Origin: Halomonas alkalisoli
GTDB taxonomy: Bacteria; Pseudomonadota; Gammaproteobacteria; Pseudomonadales; Halomonadaceae
NCBI RefSeq assembly: GCF_021412585.1
Contig: NZ_JAKCMI010000023.1
Coordinates: forward strand, 1 to 64,000
Length of the DNA stretch: 64,000 bases
Reading direction: 5' to 3'
The notes under the pieces are model-generated. The model did no database searches and was not told where the DNA came from. It was given only the letters and a program-made list of their open reading frames with translations. Numbering within the stretch: the stretch's first letter is position 1; each line of letters begins with the position of its first letter. A program made the position numbers and the translations under genes. Below are positions 31,912 to 42,744 of the stretch, piece by piece.

Positions 31912-33222
31912 ATGAAGCTCACCCACGCCTTACCGCTGACGGCGCTCGTCGCCGCCGTCTCGGCCGCAGCCCAGGCCCAGGAAATCACCGTCGCCACCGT
32001 CAACAACAACGACATGGTGATCATGCAGAGCCTGACCGATGAATTCGAACAGGCCTATCCCGGCATCAGCGTCAATTGGGTGGTGCTGGAAGAGAACGTG
32101 CTGCGACAGCGGACCACCACCGACATCGCCACTGGCGGCGGCCAGTTCGACGTGATGACCATCGGCACCTATGAAGTCCCCATCTGGGCCGAGCGCGATT
32201 GGCTGGTCGGCCTGAACGGACTGCCGGATGCGTACCAGGTCGACGACCTGCTGCGTCCGGTACGCGATGGCCTGAGCCGTGACGGCGTGCTGCATGCGCT
32301 GCCGTTCTACGGCGAAAGCTCGATGCTCTACTATCGCCAGGACCTGTTCGATGAGCACGGCATCGAGATGCCAGAGCAGCCCAGCTGGGAAGAGGCGAGG
32401 GAGTGGGCCAGCGAGCTCCACGATCCCGATAATGGCCTCTACGGTATCTGCCTGCGCGGCAAGCCAGGCTGGGGCGAGAACATGGCCTTTGTCTCGACCC
32501 TGGTGAATACCTTCGGCGGGCGCTGGTTCGATGAGGACTGGAACCCGGAGATCGACTCCCCCGAATGGCAGGCGGCCATCGAATTCTATGTCGACCTGCT
32601 CGGCAACTATGGCCCGCCAGGAGCCAGCTCCAACGGTTTCAACGAGAACCTGGCGCTCTTCTCCGGTGGGCGCTGCGCCATGTGGGTCGACGCCACCTCG
32701 GCGGCAGGGCGCCTGTTCGACCCGTCGGAGTCTGACGTGGCGGAGGCGCTCGGCTTCTCCCAGGCGCCGATCGCCGAGACCCCCAAGGGCTCGCACTGGC
32801 TCTGGTCCTGGGCGCTGGCGATTCCGGCAACTTCCCAGCAGCAGGATGCCGCCCAGCAGTTCATTACCTGGGCCACCTCCCGGGAGTACATCGAACTGGT
32901 CGGCGAGCGCCACGGCTGGACCAGCGTGCCCCCCGGCACGCGCACCTCGACCTACGAAGACGAGCGCTACATCGAGGCGGCGCCCTTTGCCAGCTTCGTC
33001 CTGGAGGCCATGGAGAACGCCGATCCCACCGATTCGACGCTCAAGCCGAGCCCCTATATCGGCGTGCAGTTCGCCGGTATTCCCGAGTTCCAGGCCATCG
33101 GCACCCAGGTTGGACAGACCATCGCCGCCGCCTTGACCGGCCAGACCACCGTCGAACAGGCCCTGGTCTCGGCCCAGCGCAGCGCCGAGCGCGCCATGCG
33201 TCAGGCGGGTTATTACGACTGA
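31912..33222 (+). CDS. smoE: Sorbitol/mannitol ABC transporter substrate-binding protein (SmoE-like)
   Basis: The protein (436 residues) is a periplasmic type I solute-binding protein. The signal peptide is MKLTHALPLTALVAAVSAAAQA. Features such as GGGQFDVMTIGTYEVPIWAERDWL, PFYGESSMLYYRQDLFDEHG and GLYGICLRGKPGWGENM match polyol-binding members of the sugar-binding family. AAGGAG lies upstream of the ATG. It heads a string of importer genes (two permeases, one ATPase) followed by sorbitol and mannitol dehydrogenases, giving the polyol assignment. The exact ligand preference is inferred. Confidence 0.88.
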   Translation: MKLTHALPLTALVAAVSAAAQAQEITVATVNNNDMVIMQSLTDEFEQAYPGISVNWVVLEENVLRQRTTTDIATGGGQFDVMTIGTYEVPIWAERDWLVGLNGLPDAYQVDDLLRPVRDGLSRDGVLHALPFYGESSMLYYRQDLFDEHGIEMPEQPSWEEAREWASELHDPDNGLYGICLRGKPGWGENMAFVSTLVNTFGGRWFDEDWNPEIDSPEWQAAIEFYVDLLGNYGPPGASSNGFNENLALFSGGRCAMWVDATSAAGRLFDPSESDVAEALGFSQAPIAETPKGSHWLWSWALAIPATSQQQDAAQQFITWATSREYIELVGERHGWTSVPPGTRTSTYEDERYIEAAPFASFVLEAMENADPTDSTLKPSPYIGVQFAGIPEFQAIGTQVGQTIAAALTGQTTVEQALVSAQRSAERAMRQAGYYD

Positions 33223-33294
33223 GTACCCTGGCGTGCCGCCGGCCGGGAAGACCCCGGCCGGCTTCCCCCTCTACTTTACCAAGTGGTCGATACC

Positions 33295-34182
33295 ATGCGT
33301 ACACGAGCTTCCGGGCGGACCGTTGGAGGTCTGCGCTCCCTGTCGCTGCAGGCGCCAGCCGTCACGCTGCTGCTGATCTGGATGCTGATTCCGCTGGGCA
33401 TGACCCTGTGGTTCTCCTTCCAGCGCTACAACCTGCTGATGCCGGGCATGGAGCGGTTTGCCGGCTGGGAAAACTACGAATACCTGCTGACGGATCCCGC
33501 GCTGTGGTCCTCCATGGCCACCACCCTGGTGCTGGTGGGCTCGGTGCTGGCGATCTCGGTGATCGGTGGCACCCTGCTGGCGGTGCTCTACCAGCAGGAC
33601 TTCTTCGGTCGCGGCGTGGCTCGGGTGCTGGCAATCTCGCCCTTCTTCATCATGCCCACCGTCAGTGCCCTGGTGTGGAAGAACATGATGATGCACCCGG
33701 TCAACGGCGTGCTGGCCTGGTTCTCGGGACTCTTCGGCCTGCCCGCGGTGGACTGGTTCTCCAACTACCCTCTGCTGTCGATCATCATCATCGTCGCCTG
33801 GCAGTGGCTGCCGTTTGCCCTGTTGATCCTGCTCACCGCGATGCAGTCCCTGGACGACGACCAGGTCGAGGCGGCGCGCATGGACGGCGCCGGGCCGCTG
33901 GCGGTGTTCTTCTTCATCACCTTGCCGCACCTCAAGCGGGCGATCAGCGTCGTGATCATGATCCAGATGATCTTCCTGCTGACGATCTTTGCCGAGATCT
34001 ACGTCACGACCTCGGGTGGCCCCGGGCTTGCGACAACCAACCTGGCCTACCTCATCTATATCCGCGCGCTGCTGGAGTTCGATGTGGGGGGTGCCTCCGC
34101 CGGCGGGGTCATCGCCATCATCCTGGCCAATATCGTGGCGATCTTCTTGATCCGGATGGTCGCCAGGAACCTGGAAGACTGA
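33295..34182 (+). CDS. smoF: Polyol ABC transporter permease 1 (SmoF-like)
   Basis: The protein (295 residues) has six predicted transmembrane helices. The EAA loop EAARMDGAGPLAVFFFITLPHL contacts the ATPase. The typical MalF-like N-terminal helix LLLIWMLIPLGMTLWFSF is present. ATG 33295 is preferred over a GTG at 33283; neither has a strong ribosome site. It lies 72 bp after the binding protein and 32 bp before the second permease. Confidence 0.88.
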   Translation: MRTRASGRTVGGLRSLSLQAPAVTLLLIWMLIPLGMTLWFSFQRYNLLMPGMERFAGWENYEYLLTDPALWSSMATTLVLVGSVLAISVIGGTLLAVLYQQDFFGRGVARVLAISPFFIMPTVSALVWKNMMMHPVNGVLAWFSGLFGLPAVDWFSNYPLLSIIIIVAWQWLPFALLILLTAMQSLDDDQVEAARMDGAGPLAVFFFITLPHLKRAISVVIMIQMIFLLTIFAEIYVTTSGGPGLATTNLAYLIYIRALLEFDVGGASAGGVIAIILANIVAIFLIRMVARNLED

Positions 34183-34214
34183 TCCCTGCACGACACACGC
34201 AACGAGGTCACAAG

Positions 34215-35117
34215 ATGTTCAACAAGACACCCACCAGCGGCCCGGCAACGGCCGCGATGCCTCCGGCTCAGCAGGCGCTGGGCGCTCAGGGTATCGGCGC
34301 CGTGCTGGCGCGCCACCGGCGCCTCTGGCTGGCGCTGCTGGCCTGGACGATCACCTTCGTCATCTTCTTTCCGATCTTCTGGATGGTGCTGACCGGCTTC
34401 AAGACCGAGGCTCAGGCCATCGCCGACCCGACCCTGTTCTTCACGCCGACGCTGGACAGTTACGCGGCGGTGCAGGGGCGCGCCGACTACCTGAAGTTCG
34501 CCTGGAACAGCGTCTATGTCTCGTTCGGCTCGACGCTCCTGGCGCTGTTGATCGGCATCCCCGCGGCCTACTCGATGGCCTTCCTGCCCACCAAGCGCAC
34601 CAAGGGCACCCTGCTGTGGATGCTCTCCACCAAGATGCTGCCGCCGGTGGGCGTGCTGGTGCCGATCTACCTGATCTTCCGCGACCTGGGCATGCTCGAT
34701 ACGCGCATCGGCCTCACCGTCATCTACACCCTGATGAACCTGCCGATCGTGATCTGGATGCTCTACACCTTCTTCAAGGACCTGCCCAAGGACATCCTCG
34801 AAGCAGGGCGCATGGACGGTGCCAGCACCCTGCAGGAGGTCCTCTACCTGCTGATTCCGCTGACGCTTCCCGGCATCGCCTCCACCGGCCTGCTGTCAGT
34901 GATCCTAAGCTGGAACGAGGCGTTCTGGAGCCTCAACCTGACCTCTTCCCGCGCGGCACCGCTGACGGCCTACATTGCCTCCTTCTCCAGTCCCGAAGGC
35001 CTGTTCTGGGCCAAGCTCTCGGCGGCATCGACCATGGCGGTCGCGCCGATCCTGATCTTCGGCTGGCTCACCCAGAAACAGATGGTTCGCGGCCTGACCT
35101 TCGGCGCGGTCAAGTAA
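34215..35117 (+). CDS. smoG: Polyol ABC transporter permease 2 (SmoG-like)
   Basis: The protein (300 residues) is the second membrane subunit, MalG type. Six helices and the EAA loop EAGRMDGASTLQEVLYLLIPLTLP are clear, and the C-terminus LTQKQMVRGLTFGAVK is typical of the family. The N-terminal 30 residues are polar and Ala/Pro-rich. It lies 12 bp before the ATPase gene. Confidence 0.9.
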   Translation: MFNKTPTSGPATAAMPPAQQALGAQGIGAVLARHRRLWLALLAWTITFVIFFPIFWMVLTGFKTEAQAIADPTLFFTPTLDSYAAVQGRADYLKFAWNSVYVSFGSTLLALLIGIPAAYSMAFLPTKRTKGTLLWMLSTKMLPPVGVLVPIYLIFRDLGMLDTRIGLTVIYTLMNLPIVIWMLYTFFKDLPKDILEAGRMDGASTLQEVLYLLIPLTLPGIASTGLLSVILSWNEAFWSLNLTSSRAAPLTAYIASFSSPEGLFWAKLSAASTMAVAPILIFGWLTQKQMVRGLTFGAVK

Positions 35118-35129
35118 CAGGACATTCTC

Positions 35130-36272
<1,143 letters not shown>

Positions 36273-36285
36273 AGGAGCACGAGGC

Positions 36286-36969
36286 ATGCAGACCCTGATC
36301 TTTGACTGCGATGGCGTGCTCGTCGATAGCGAAGCATTGGCCGAAGAGACCCTGGCTGAGCGGCTTGGCAACTGGCTGCCCGACCTCGACCTGGAGCGGC
36401 TGCTCAGCCAGGCATTGGGCATGACCACGGCGGACATCCTCGATCACCTGGAACGACTCAGCCGTCACTCACTGCCGCCGGATGCGGCCGAGCACATCGA
36501 CTCGGCGATCGAAGCCCGGCTTGGCGCCGAACTCTGCGCCATCGCCGGCGCGGCTGAGGCGATCACGGCGATCGCCTTGCCCAAGGCGGTCGTCTCCAAC
36601 AGCCGCCGCAGCCGGGTGGTGGCATCGCTGGCCACCACGGGGCTCGACACGGTACTGGGCCAGGCGCCGATCTTCACCGCCGAGCAGGTCGAACGCCCCA
36701 AGCCCGATCCGGCCATCTACCGCCTGGCAGCCCGTGAGCTGGGTCTCGCACCCCGGGAGTGCCTGGTGGTCGAGGACAGCGTGGCCGGGGTCAGCGCCGC
36801 CCATGCCGCTGGCATGACCGTGATCGGCTTCACCGGAGCCAGCCATCTGGATGCGGGGCAGGGGGCGAGGCTGCTTCAGGCGGGTGCCTGGCAGGTGATC
36901 GATCGCCTCAGCGAACTCGAGGGATGGGTGAACGACTGGCAGCGAGCTGCCGACTCCATACAGCCATGA
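36286..36969 (+). CDS. HAD-superfamily phosphatase/mutase, polyol cluster
   Basis: The protein has 227 residues. Motif I FDCDGVLVDSEA, motif II VVSNSRR, motif III lysine in ERPKPDPAIY and motif IV VVEDSVAGVSAAHAAGM are all present. This is HAD subfamily IA, as in beta-phosphoglucomutase and sugar-phosphate phosphatases. HAD genes of this kind occur in polyol operons, where they may dephosphorylate dead-end sugar phosphates; this is inferred. It starts 13 bp after the ATPase gene with AAGGAG upstream. Confidence 0.88.
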   Translation: MQTLIFDCDGVLVDSEALAEETLAERLGNWLPDLDLERLLSQALGMTTADILDHLERLSRHSLPPDAAEHIDSAIEARLGAELCAIAGAAEAITAIALPKAVVSNSRRSRVVASLATTGLDTVLGQAPIFTAEQVERPKPDPAIYRLAARELGLAPRECLVVEDSVAGVSAAHAAGMTVIGFTGASHLDAGQGARLLQAGAWQVIDRLSELEGWVNDWQRAADSIQP

Positions 36970-36982
36970 CGAGATCCAAGAC

Positions 36983-37768
36983 ATGAAACTCAACGACAAG
37001 ACCGCGGTAGTCACCGGCGGCGCGCGCGGGATCGGCCTGGCCATCGCCCGGCGCTATCTCGACGAGGGGGCGGCGGTGGTCATAGCCGATATCGACCGGC
37101 TCGCCATCGACGAGGCCGTGGCCAGCCTCGCGCAGCACGCAGAGGCCTCCCGGGTGCTGGGGCTGCGCCTGGACGTCTGCGACAAGGGCTCCATCGATGC
37201 CATGGTCGAAGCGGTGAGCGAGCGCTTCGGCGGCATCGACATCCTGGTGAACAACGCCGCCGTCTTCGACATGGCGCCGGTGCTCGAGGTGACCGAGGCG
37301 AGCTACCACCGGCAGTTCGACGTCAACGTCAAGGGGCTCTTCTTCACGCTGCAGGCGGTGGCACAGGCCATGATCGCGCGGGGCCGGGGCGGCAAGATCA
37401 TCAACATGGCCTCCCAGGCCGGCCGCCGCGGAGAGCCCCTGGTCAGCATGTACTGCGCCACCAAGGCGGCGACCATCAGCCTGACCCAGTCCTGCGGACT
37501 GGCGTTGATCGCGCATGGCATCAACGTCAACGGGATCGCCCCCGGCGTGGTCGACACGCCGATGTGGGACGAGGTCGATGCGCTCTTCGCCCGCTATGAG
37601 AACCGGCCTCTGGGCGAAAAGAAGCGCCTGGTCGGCGAGGCGGTGCCCTACGGGCGCATGGGACGCCCGGAAGACCACGCCGGGGCGGCGGTCTTTCTTG
37701 CCTCGGATGACAGCGACTACGTGGTGGCCCAGACGCTCAACGTCGATGGCGGCAACTGGATGAGCTGA
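36983..37768 (+). CDS. smoS: SDR-type sorbitol (L-iditol 2-) dehydrogenase (SmoS-like)
   Basis: The protein (261 residues) would oxidise D-sorbitol to D-fructose with NAD+. TGGARGIGL binds the cofactor, NNAAVFDM is the structural Asn motif, and the catalytic residues are Ser (NMASQAGRRG), Tyr and Lys (SMYCATKAATISLTQS). The segment around DTPMWDEVDALFARYENRPLGEKKRLVG is characteristic of the sorbitol/galactitol dehydrogenase subgroup. It lies 13 bp after the HAD gene. Confidence 0.9.
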   Translation: MKLNDKTAVVTGGARGIGLAIARRYLDEGAAVVIADIDRLAIDEAVASLAQHAEASRVLGLRLDVCDKGSIDAMVEAVSERFGGIDILVNNAAVFDMAPVLEVTEASYHRQFDVNVKGLFFTLQAVAQAMIARGRGGKIINMASQAGRRGEPLVSMYCATKAATISLTQSCGLALIAHGINVNGIAPGVVDTPMWDEVDALFARYENRPLGEKKRLVGEAVPYGRMGRPEDHAGAAVFLASDDSDYVVAQTLNVDGGNWMS

Positions 37769-37776
37769 ACCGCGCA

Positions 37777-37808
37777 GGCTGACGAGACAGCGTCAGGCTT
37801 GCGCCCAG
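37777..37808 (+). promoter_or_regulatory. Imperfect hairpin between smoS and the kinase gene
   Basis: CTGACG and CGTCAG, extended by partly paired GCGCAGG and CTTGCGC, form an imperfect stem-loop in the 92-bp gap after smoS. No T-tract is present. It may be an mRNA-stability element within the operon. Confidence 0.35.
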
Positions 37809-37860
37809 CGTCGGGCAGGCGATGATGACGGTTCGTCAGCCCGACTGTGAGGACATTGTC

Positions 37861-38484
37861 ATGTATCCCGAGCTTCAGGATATCGCACGCCAGATCATCG
37901 AGGCCGCCGCCGGTCGGCGGCGGTACATCGTCGCCCTTGCCGGCCCCCCCGGCAGTGGCAAGTCGTATCGCTCCGAGCTGCTGTGCGATGCCATTGCAGC
38001 GCTGCGGCCCGGCGATGCCGTGGTGGTGCCGATGGATGGCTACCATTTCGACAACGCCGTGCTCGAGCCGTCTGGCGAGCTGCCGGTCAAGGGTGCGCCG
38101 CACACCTTCGACGCCGATGGCCTGCGGGTGGATCTCGAGCGCATCCGGCGCGGCGACCGGGACGTGGCCGTGCCGGTATTCGATCGCCCGCTGGACCTGG
38201 CCCGGGCCGGCGGGCGGCTGATTTCCCGGGACCACCGCATCGTGCTGGTCGAGGGCAACTATCTGCTGCTCGATGAAGCGCCCTGGCACGAACTTCACGG
38301 GCTCTTCGACCTGACGATCCTGCTCGATGTCGACGACGAGGTGCTCGAACAGCGCCTCTTCGAGCGCTGGCTGGACATGGGGCAGGAGCCGGCCAGTGCC
38401 CTGGACAAGGCCCGCCACAAGGACATGCTCAACGCGCGGCTGGTGAAGTCGCGCTCCATTTCGCCCGACCTGGTGTGGCGATGA
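37861..38484 (+). CDS. P-loop sugar kinase of the phosphoribulokinase/FrcK type
   Basis: The protein has 207 residues. Walker A is GPPGSGKSYRSELL, followed by PMDGYHFDN and VFDRPLDLA and the LVEGNYLLLDE strand, as in the uridine kinase/panthothenate kinase-like group that includes fructose-transport kinase FrcK. ATG 37861 has GAGGAC upstream; an in-frame ATG at 37822 is possible. In this cluster the probable job is phosphorylation of fructose made by the sorbitol and mannitol dehydrogenases. This is inferred. Confidence 0.8.
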   Translation: MYPELQDIARQIIEAAAGRRRYIVALAGPPGSGKSYRSELLCDAIAALRPGDAVVVPMDGYHFDNAVLEPSGELPVKGAPHTFDADGLRVDLERIRRGDRDVAVPVFDRPLDLARAGGRLISRDHRIVLVEGNYLLLDEAPWHELHGLFDLTILLDVDDEVLEQRLFERWLDMGQEPASALDKARHKDMLNARLVKSRSISPDLVWR

Positions 38485-38532
38485 CCACGCCGAGGTCCGA
38501 CAACGCCGAGTAATGCTTGGCCGGGAGACTTC

Positions 38533-40020
38533 ATGACCGTTCTCGACAACCAGCACCTTGTCGAAATCAATGCCGCGGTGGCGTCGCCACGCTACCCGAG
38601 GCAGGCGCTCACGCCGGGCATCGTCCATATCGGGGTGGGTGGTTTTCACCGCGCTCACCAGGCCATGTACCTGGACGACCTGATGAACCGCGGCGAGGCG
38701 CTGGACTGGGGGATCGTCGGGGTCGGTGTGATGCCGGGCGATCGGCGCATGCAGCAGGTGCTGGCCGCTCAGGACCACCTCTATACGCTGATGGTCAAGC
38801 ACCCCGATGGCCACCTCGAGCCCCGCGTGATCGGCAGCATGATGGATTATCTGTTCGCCCCGGACGACCCCGAGGCGGTGATCGAACGAATGGCCGATCC
38901 CGCCATTCGCATCGTCTCGCTGACCGTCACGGAGGGTGGCTACAACTTCCATCCGGTCACCGGGGCGTTCGACCTCGACAACCCCGATGTACGCCATGAC
39001 CTCGCCAATCCGTCGGCGCCCACCACCAGCTTCGGCCTGGTCACCGAGGCGCTGGCCCGGCGTCGCGCGCGTGGCCATGGGCCTTTTACCCTCATGTCCT
39101 GCGACAACATCCAGGGCAATGGCGAGGTGGCCCGGCGCATGTTCACCGCCTACGCCCGGGCTCGCGACCCGGAGCTGGGCGCCTGGGTGGCCTCGGAAGT
39201 ACCGTTCCCCAATGCCATGGTCGACCGCATCACCCCGGTCACCACCCCCGAGGACATCGACGAGCTGGCCGCGCGTTTCGGTGTCGAGGACGCCTGGCCG
39301 GTGGTCTGCGAGCCCTTCACCCAGTGGGTGCTGGAGGACCGCTTCGTGGCGGGTCGGCCCCCCTTCGAGTCGGTCGGTGTGCAACTGGTAGAGGACGTCG
39401 AACCCTACGAGCTGATGAAGCTGCGCCTGCTCAATGCCAGCCATCAGGCGCTCTGCTATTTCGGCTACCTGGCCGGCTACCGCTACGCCCATGAGGTGTG
39501 CCGGGACCCGCTGTTCGTCGACTTCCTGCTCGCGTACATGCGCCACGAAGGCTCGCCGACGCTGCCGCCGGTGCCCGGGGTGGATCTCGAGCAGTACCGA
39601 ACGACCCTGATCGAGCGCTTCGCCAACCCCCAGATCAAGGACACCCTGGCGCGGCTGTGCGCCGAGAGCTCGGACCGTATCCCCAAGTGGCTGTTGCCGG
39701 TGATCCGCGAGCAGCTCGCCAGGGGCGGGGAGATCCATCGGGCGGTGGCGGTGGTGGCAAGCTGGGCGCGCTATGCCGAGGGTGTCGACGAGCAGGGCGC
39801 GCCCATCGCGGTCGTCGATCGCCTGAAGGGTGAGCTGATGCGGATCGCCGCCGGCAACCGCGAGCATCCGGCGGCCTTCATCGAGAACCGCGAGCTGTTC
39901 GGCGACCTGGCCGAGGAGCCGCGTTTCCGCGAGGCCTACCTGGCCACGCTGGCATTGCTGCACGAACGCGGCGCACGCGCTACCCTCGAATCACTGGCTC
40001 AGTCGAAAGGGACGACATGA
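38533..40020 (+). CDS. mtlK: Long-chain mannitol/arabinitol 2-dehydrogenase
   Basis: The protein (495 residues) is a polyol-specific long-chain dehydrogenase that oxidises mannitol to fructose or D-arabinitol to D-xylulose. Signatures are the N-terminal IVHIGVGGFHRAHQAMYLDD, the catalytic Lys region FPNAMVDRITPVTTPED, and YELMKLRLLNASHQALCYFG. Its length is normal for MtlK/Dsf-type enzymes. It overlaps the xylulokinase start by 4 nt (ATGA), which links its product to xylulose phosphorylation. Confidence 0.92.
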   Translation: MTVLDNQHLVEINAAVASPRYPRQALTPGIVHIGVGGFHRAHQAMYLDDLMNRGEALDWGIVGVGVMPGDRRMQQVLAAQDHLYTLMVKHPDGHLEPRVIGSMMDYLFAPDDPEAVIERMADPAIRIVSLTVTEGGYNFHPVTGAFDLDNPDVRHDLANPSAPTTSFGLVTEALARRRARGHGPFTLMSCDNIQGNGEVARRMFTAYARARDPELGAWVASEVPFPNAMVDRITPVTTPEDIDELAARFGVEDAWPVVCEPFTQWVLEDRFVAGRPPFESVGVQLVEDVEPYELMKLRLLNASHQALCYFGYLAGYRYAHEVCRDPLFVDFLLAYMRHEGSPTLPPVPGVDLEQYRTTLIERFANPQIKDTLARLCAESSDRIPKWLLPVIREQLARGGEIHRAVAVVASWARYAEGVDEQGAPIAVVDRLKGELMRIAAGNREHPAAFIENRELFGDLAEEPRFREAYLATLALLHERGARATLESLAQSKGTT

Positions 40021-41516
40021 TGTATATCGGGGTGGACTGTGGCACCCAGAGCACCAAGGTCGTGGTGCTGGATGCCGAACGGGGCAGGCTGCTGGCGGAG
40101 GCGAGCCGGCCACATCATCTCTGCGAGGGCGATGATGGCCGCCGTGAACAGGCGCCGGCCGAATGGATCGAGGCGCTTCGCGGCGCCTTTCACGAAGCGG
40201 TGGCCCGGGCGGGGATCGACCCCCGGGCGATTCGCGGTATCGGTGTCTCCGGCCAGCAGCACGGCATGGTGGCGCTGGACGAACGCGATGATCCGGTCCA
40301 TCCCGCCAAGCTGTGGTGCGATACCGAGACCGCGGCGCACAATGCCGCCCTGATCGAGCGGCTGGGCGGCGAGGCCGGCTGCCTCGACGAACTCGGCCTG
40401 GTGCTGCAGACCGGCTACACGGCCTCCAAGCTGGCCTGGCTGCGCGAGACGCGGCCCGACGCCTACCGCCGAATCACCTGCCTGTTGCTGCCCCACGACT
40501 ATCTCAATTTCTGGCTGACCGGCGAGCGGACCACCGAGGCCGGCGATGCCTCCGGTACCGGCTACTTCGATACCCTACGGCGCATCTGGAACCGCGATGT
40601 CTTCGCCACCATTGCCCCGGAGCTCGACCCCGACCGGGTGCTGCCGCGGCTGATCGACTCCCGCGAGCCGGCCGGTGTGGTGCGTCCCGATGTGGCGCGC
40701 GAACTGGGGCTCGGCCAAGGCGTATTGGTCTCCAGCGGGGGTGGCGACAACATGATGGGGGCGATCGGCACCGGCAACATCCGGCCCGGCCTGGTCACCC
40801 TGAGCCTGGGCACTTCGGGGACCGTCTGTGCCTATTCCCGGGAGCCGTTGGCCAGCGGCGACCCGCTGGTGGCGAACTTCTGCTCCAGCAACGGTGGCTG
40901 GCTGCCGCTGGTGTGCACCATGAACGTGACTTCCGCCACCACCCGGATGCGAGAGCTCTTCGGACTGGACCTGGCGGCGTTCGGCGACTGTATCGAGCGG
41001 GCGCCGATCGGAGCCGGCGGCGTGACGGCGCTGCCGTTCTTCAACGGCGAGCGAGTGCCCATGCTGCCCGAGGCCTCGGCCAGCTTCCTCGGCATGACCA
41101 GCCTCAATACCCGTCGCGAGAATCTCTGCCGTGCCGTCATGGAGGGGGCGACCCTGGGGCTGCGCTATGGGCTCGAGCGGATGGGGGCGATCGCCGACGG
41201 GGCCAGCCAGATCCGCCTGATCGGCGGCGGCGCCAGGAGCGAGGCCTGGCGCCGGATGGTCGCCGATGCCACCGGCACCCAGGTGGTCTGCCCCCAGATT
41301 ACCGAGGCGGCGGCGCTGGGTGCGGCGCTGCAGGCGCTGTGGTGCCACCGATCGGCCGAAGGCGAGGCCGCGAGCCTGGAGGCGATTTGCTCCAGGCTGG
41401 TCAGCCTCGACGAACGCTCGCTGGTCGACCCGGAGCCCGAACGTGTCGAGGCCTATGACGACGTGTACCGACGCTACCGTCGGGCGCTGGCCGACCGGCA
41501 CGGCATCCAGGCCTGA
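40017..41516 (+). CDS. xylB: Xylulokinase
   Basis: The protein (499 residues) phosphorylates D-xylulose for entry to the pentose-phosphate pathway. FGGY-family motifs are the N-terminal YIGVDCGTQSTKVVVLDA, GIGVSGQQHGMVALD, the catalytic Asp in AGDASGTGYFD, and the C-terminal IRLIGGGARSEAWRRMVAD. It overlaps the mannitol/arabinitol dehydrogenase by 4 nt. Together they indicate that arabinitol or xylitol is a substrate of the cluster besides hexitols. Confidence 0.93.
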   Translation: MMYIGVDCGTQSTKVVVLDAERGRLLAEASRPHHLCEGDDGRREQAPAEWIEALRGAFHEAVARAGIDPRAIRGIGVSGQQHGMVALDERDDPVHPAKLWCDTETAAHNAALIERLGGEAGCLDELGLVLQTGYTASKLAWLRETRPDAYRRITCLLLPHDYLNFWLTGERTTEAGDASGTGYFDTLRRIWNRDVFATIAPELDPDRVLPRLIDSREPAGVVRPDVARELGLGQGVLVSSGGGDNMMGAIGTGNIRPGLVTLSLGTSGTVCAYSREPLASGDPLVANFCSSNGGWLPLVCTMNVTSATTRMRELFGLDLAAFGDCIERAPIGAGGVTALPFFNGERVPMLPEASASFLGMTSLNTRRENLCRAVMEGATLGLRYGLERMGAIADGASQIRLIGGGARSEAWRRMVADATGTQVVCPQITEAAALGAALQALWCHRSAEGEAASLEAICSRLVSLDERSLVDPEPERVEAYDDVYRRYRRALADRHGIQA

Positions 41517-41555
41517 ATCCCGTTCGTTCGCATGACAACCCAACAGGAGCAAACC

Positions 41556-42509
41556 ATGACGTCTCGGCTCGACAATCTCAAGCGCCACTCACTGGTGGTG
41601 GCCGATACCGGCGATCTGGAGGCGATCCGGCGCTATCGGCCACAGGATGCCACCACCAACCCTTCGCTGCTGCTGAAGGCCTTCGAGCTGCCCGGCTACC
41701 AGGCGCTGATCGATTCGGAGCTGGCCGCGGTCAGGGCCGAGGGGGGCGATCGGCAGCAGAAGGTCGAGCACGCCGTGGACCGGCTCGCCGTGGCCAAGGG
41801 GGTGGAGATCTCCCGGCTGGTGCCCGGCCGGGTCTCCACTGAGGTGGCCGCCCGGCTCTCCTTCGATACCCAGGCCAGCATTCGCAAGGCCCACGAGCTG
41901 ATCGAGCTCTACGGCCGGCATGGCGTGGGGCCGGAGCGGGTGCTGATCAAGCTGGCCTCCACCTGGGAGGGTATCCGCGCCGCCGAGGCGCTGGAGCGCG
42001 AGGGCATCAACTGCAACCTGACCCTGCTGTTCAGCGACGCCCAGGCCCAGGCCTGTTTCGATGCCGGCGTGTTCCTGGTTTCGCCTTTCGTCGGCCGGGT
42101 CACCGACTGGTACAAGAAGGAGACCGGGCAGGACTATGCGCCCGACGAGGATCCTGGCGTGCAGTTCGTGCGCGGTGTCTGCGAACGTGCCGGCAGCGGT
42201 GGGTTCGACACCGTGGTGATGGGCGCAAGCTTCCGCACCGTCGGCCAGGTGCTGGCGCTGGCCGGCTGCCCACGCTTGACCATCTCGCCGGCGCTGCTGG
42301 AGGAGCTGGCGGCGAGCGAAGGCGAGGTTCCGCGCCGGCTGGAGTTGGCTCCTGCACAGGGCGAAGTCCCCGGGCGGATCAGCGAAGCCGAGTTCCGCTG
42401 GGGACACAATCAGGACGCCATGGCCAACGACAAGCTGGCCGAGGGCATCCGGCGCTTCGCCGAGGACCAGGCAGTCCTGGAGAGACGAATTCACGAGCGT
42501 TTGGCATAG
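41556..42509 (+). CDS. tal: Transaldolase (TalB type)
   Basis: The protein (317 residues) transfers dihydroxyacetone units in the pentose-phosphate pathway. [14 protein letters not shown] at the N-terminus, [13 protein letters not shown], the Schiff-base Lys in [12 protein letters not shown], and CNLTLLFS are diagnostic. AGGAG 7 nt before ATG 41556 decides this start over the ATG at 41532. It closes the polyol operon and would channel xylulose-5-phosphate and fructose-6-phosphate. Directly downstream lies the mosaic scar. Confidence 0.93.
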   Translation: MTSRLDNLKRHSLVVADTGDLEAIRRYRPQDATTNPSLLLKAFELPGYQALIDSELAAVRAEGGDRQQKVEHAVDRLAVAKGVEISRLVPGRVSTEVAARLSFDTQASIRKAHELIELYGRHGVGPERVLIKLASTWEGIRAAEALEREGINCNLTLLFSDAQAQACFDAGVFLVSPFVGRVTDWYKKETGQDYAPDEDPGVQFVRGVCERAGSGGFDTVVMGASFRTVGQVLALAGCPRLTISPALLEELAASEGEVPRRLELAPAQGEVPGRISEAEFRWGHNQDAMANDKLAEGIRRFAEDQAVLERRIHERLA

Positions 42510-42547
42510 CGCGAGACGCACCTGCGCTCGACCAGCCGGTCGCGCGC

Positions 42548-42642
42548 TCAGAAGCTCGCCAGCTGCCACACATCAAAGGCGGGTTCCTCATAGGGGTGAG
42601 CGGCTCTCAGGGCCGCCACCGCTTCCTCCATAAAATCATCCT
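42548..42642 (-). pseudogene. Fragment: 3' end of a YqfO/NIF3-like gene
   Basis: Positions 42561-42642 match 46162-46243, the 3' end of the intact gene at 46149, with 6 mismatches in 82 bp, same orientation. The minus-strand frame is preserved (EEAVAALRAAHPYEEP) and ends VWQLASF before its own stop at 42548, instead of VWKLETL. Conservative changes suggest that it came from a homologous gene of another strain, not from decay of a local copy. Confidence 0.85.
42561..42642. repeat. Direct repeat of 46162-46243 bracketing the second TRAP operon
   Basis: The two 82-bp copies have the same orientation and share a central run of about 50 identical bases. They lie either side of the TRAP genes at 43174-46096, about 3.6 kb apart. 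Confidence 0.88.
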
Positions 42643-42744
42643 GACATCCACCCTGCCGGGATGGGGCAACCATTCCTTGCCGTTCAGCAACACGCGACTC
42701 CCCCGTGTGGCCACCGGCACCACCGATATCTGGGCCTTGGCGGC
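42643..42744 (-). pseudogene. Fragment of an ACP/AMP-ligase/acyltransferase gene
   Basis: 102 bp matches 47463-47564 in the intact fusion gene, with about 12 mismatches and no gaps. The minus-strand frame still encodes KAQISVVPVATRGSRVLLNG, a conservative variant of the acyltransferase segment. It abuts the NIF3-like fragment directly and joins the NUDIX fragment through a 7-bp microhomology (TGGCGGC). Confidence 0.85.
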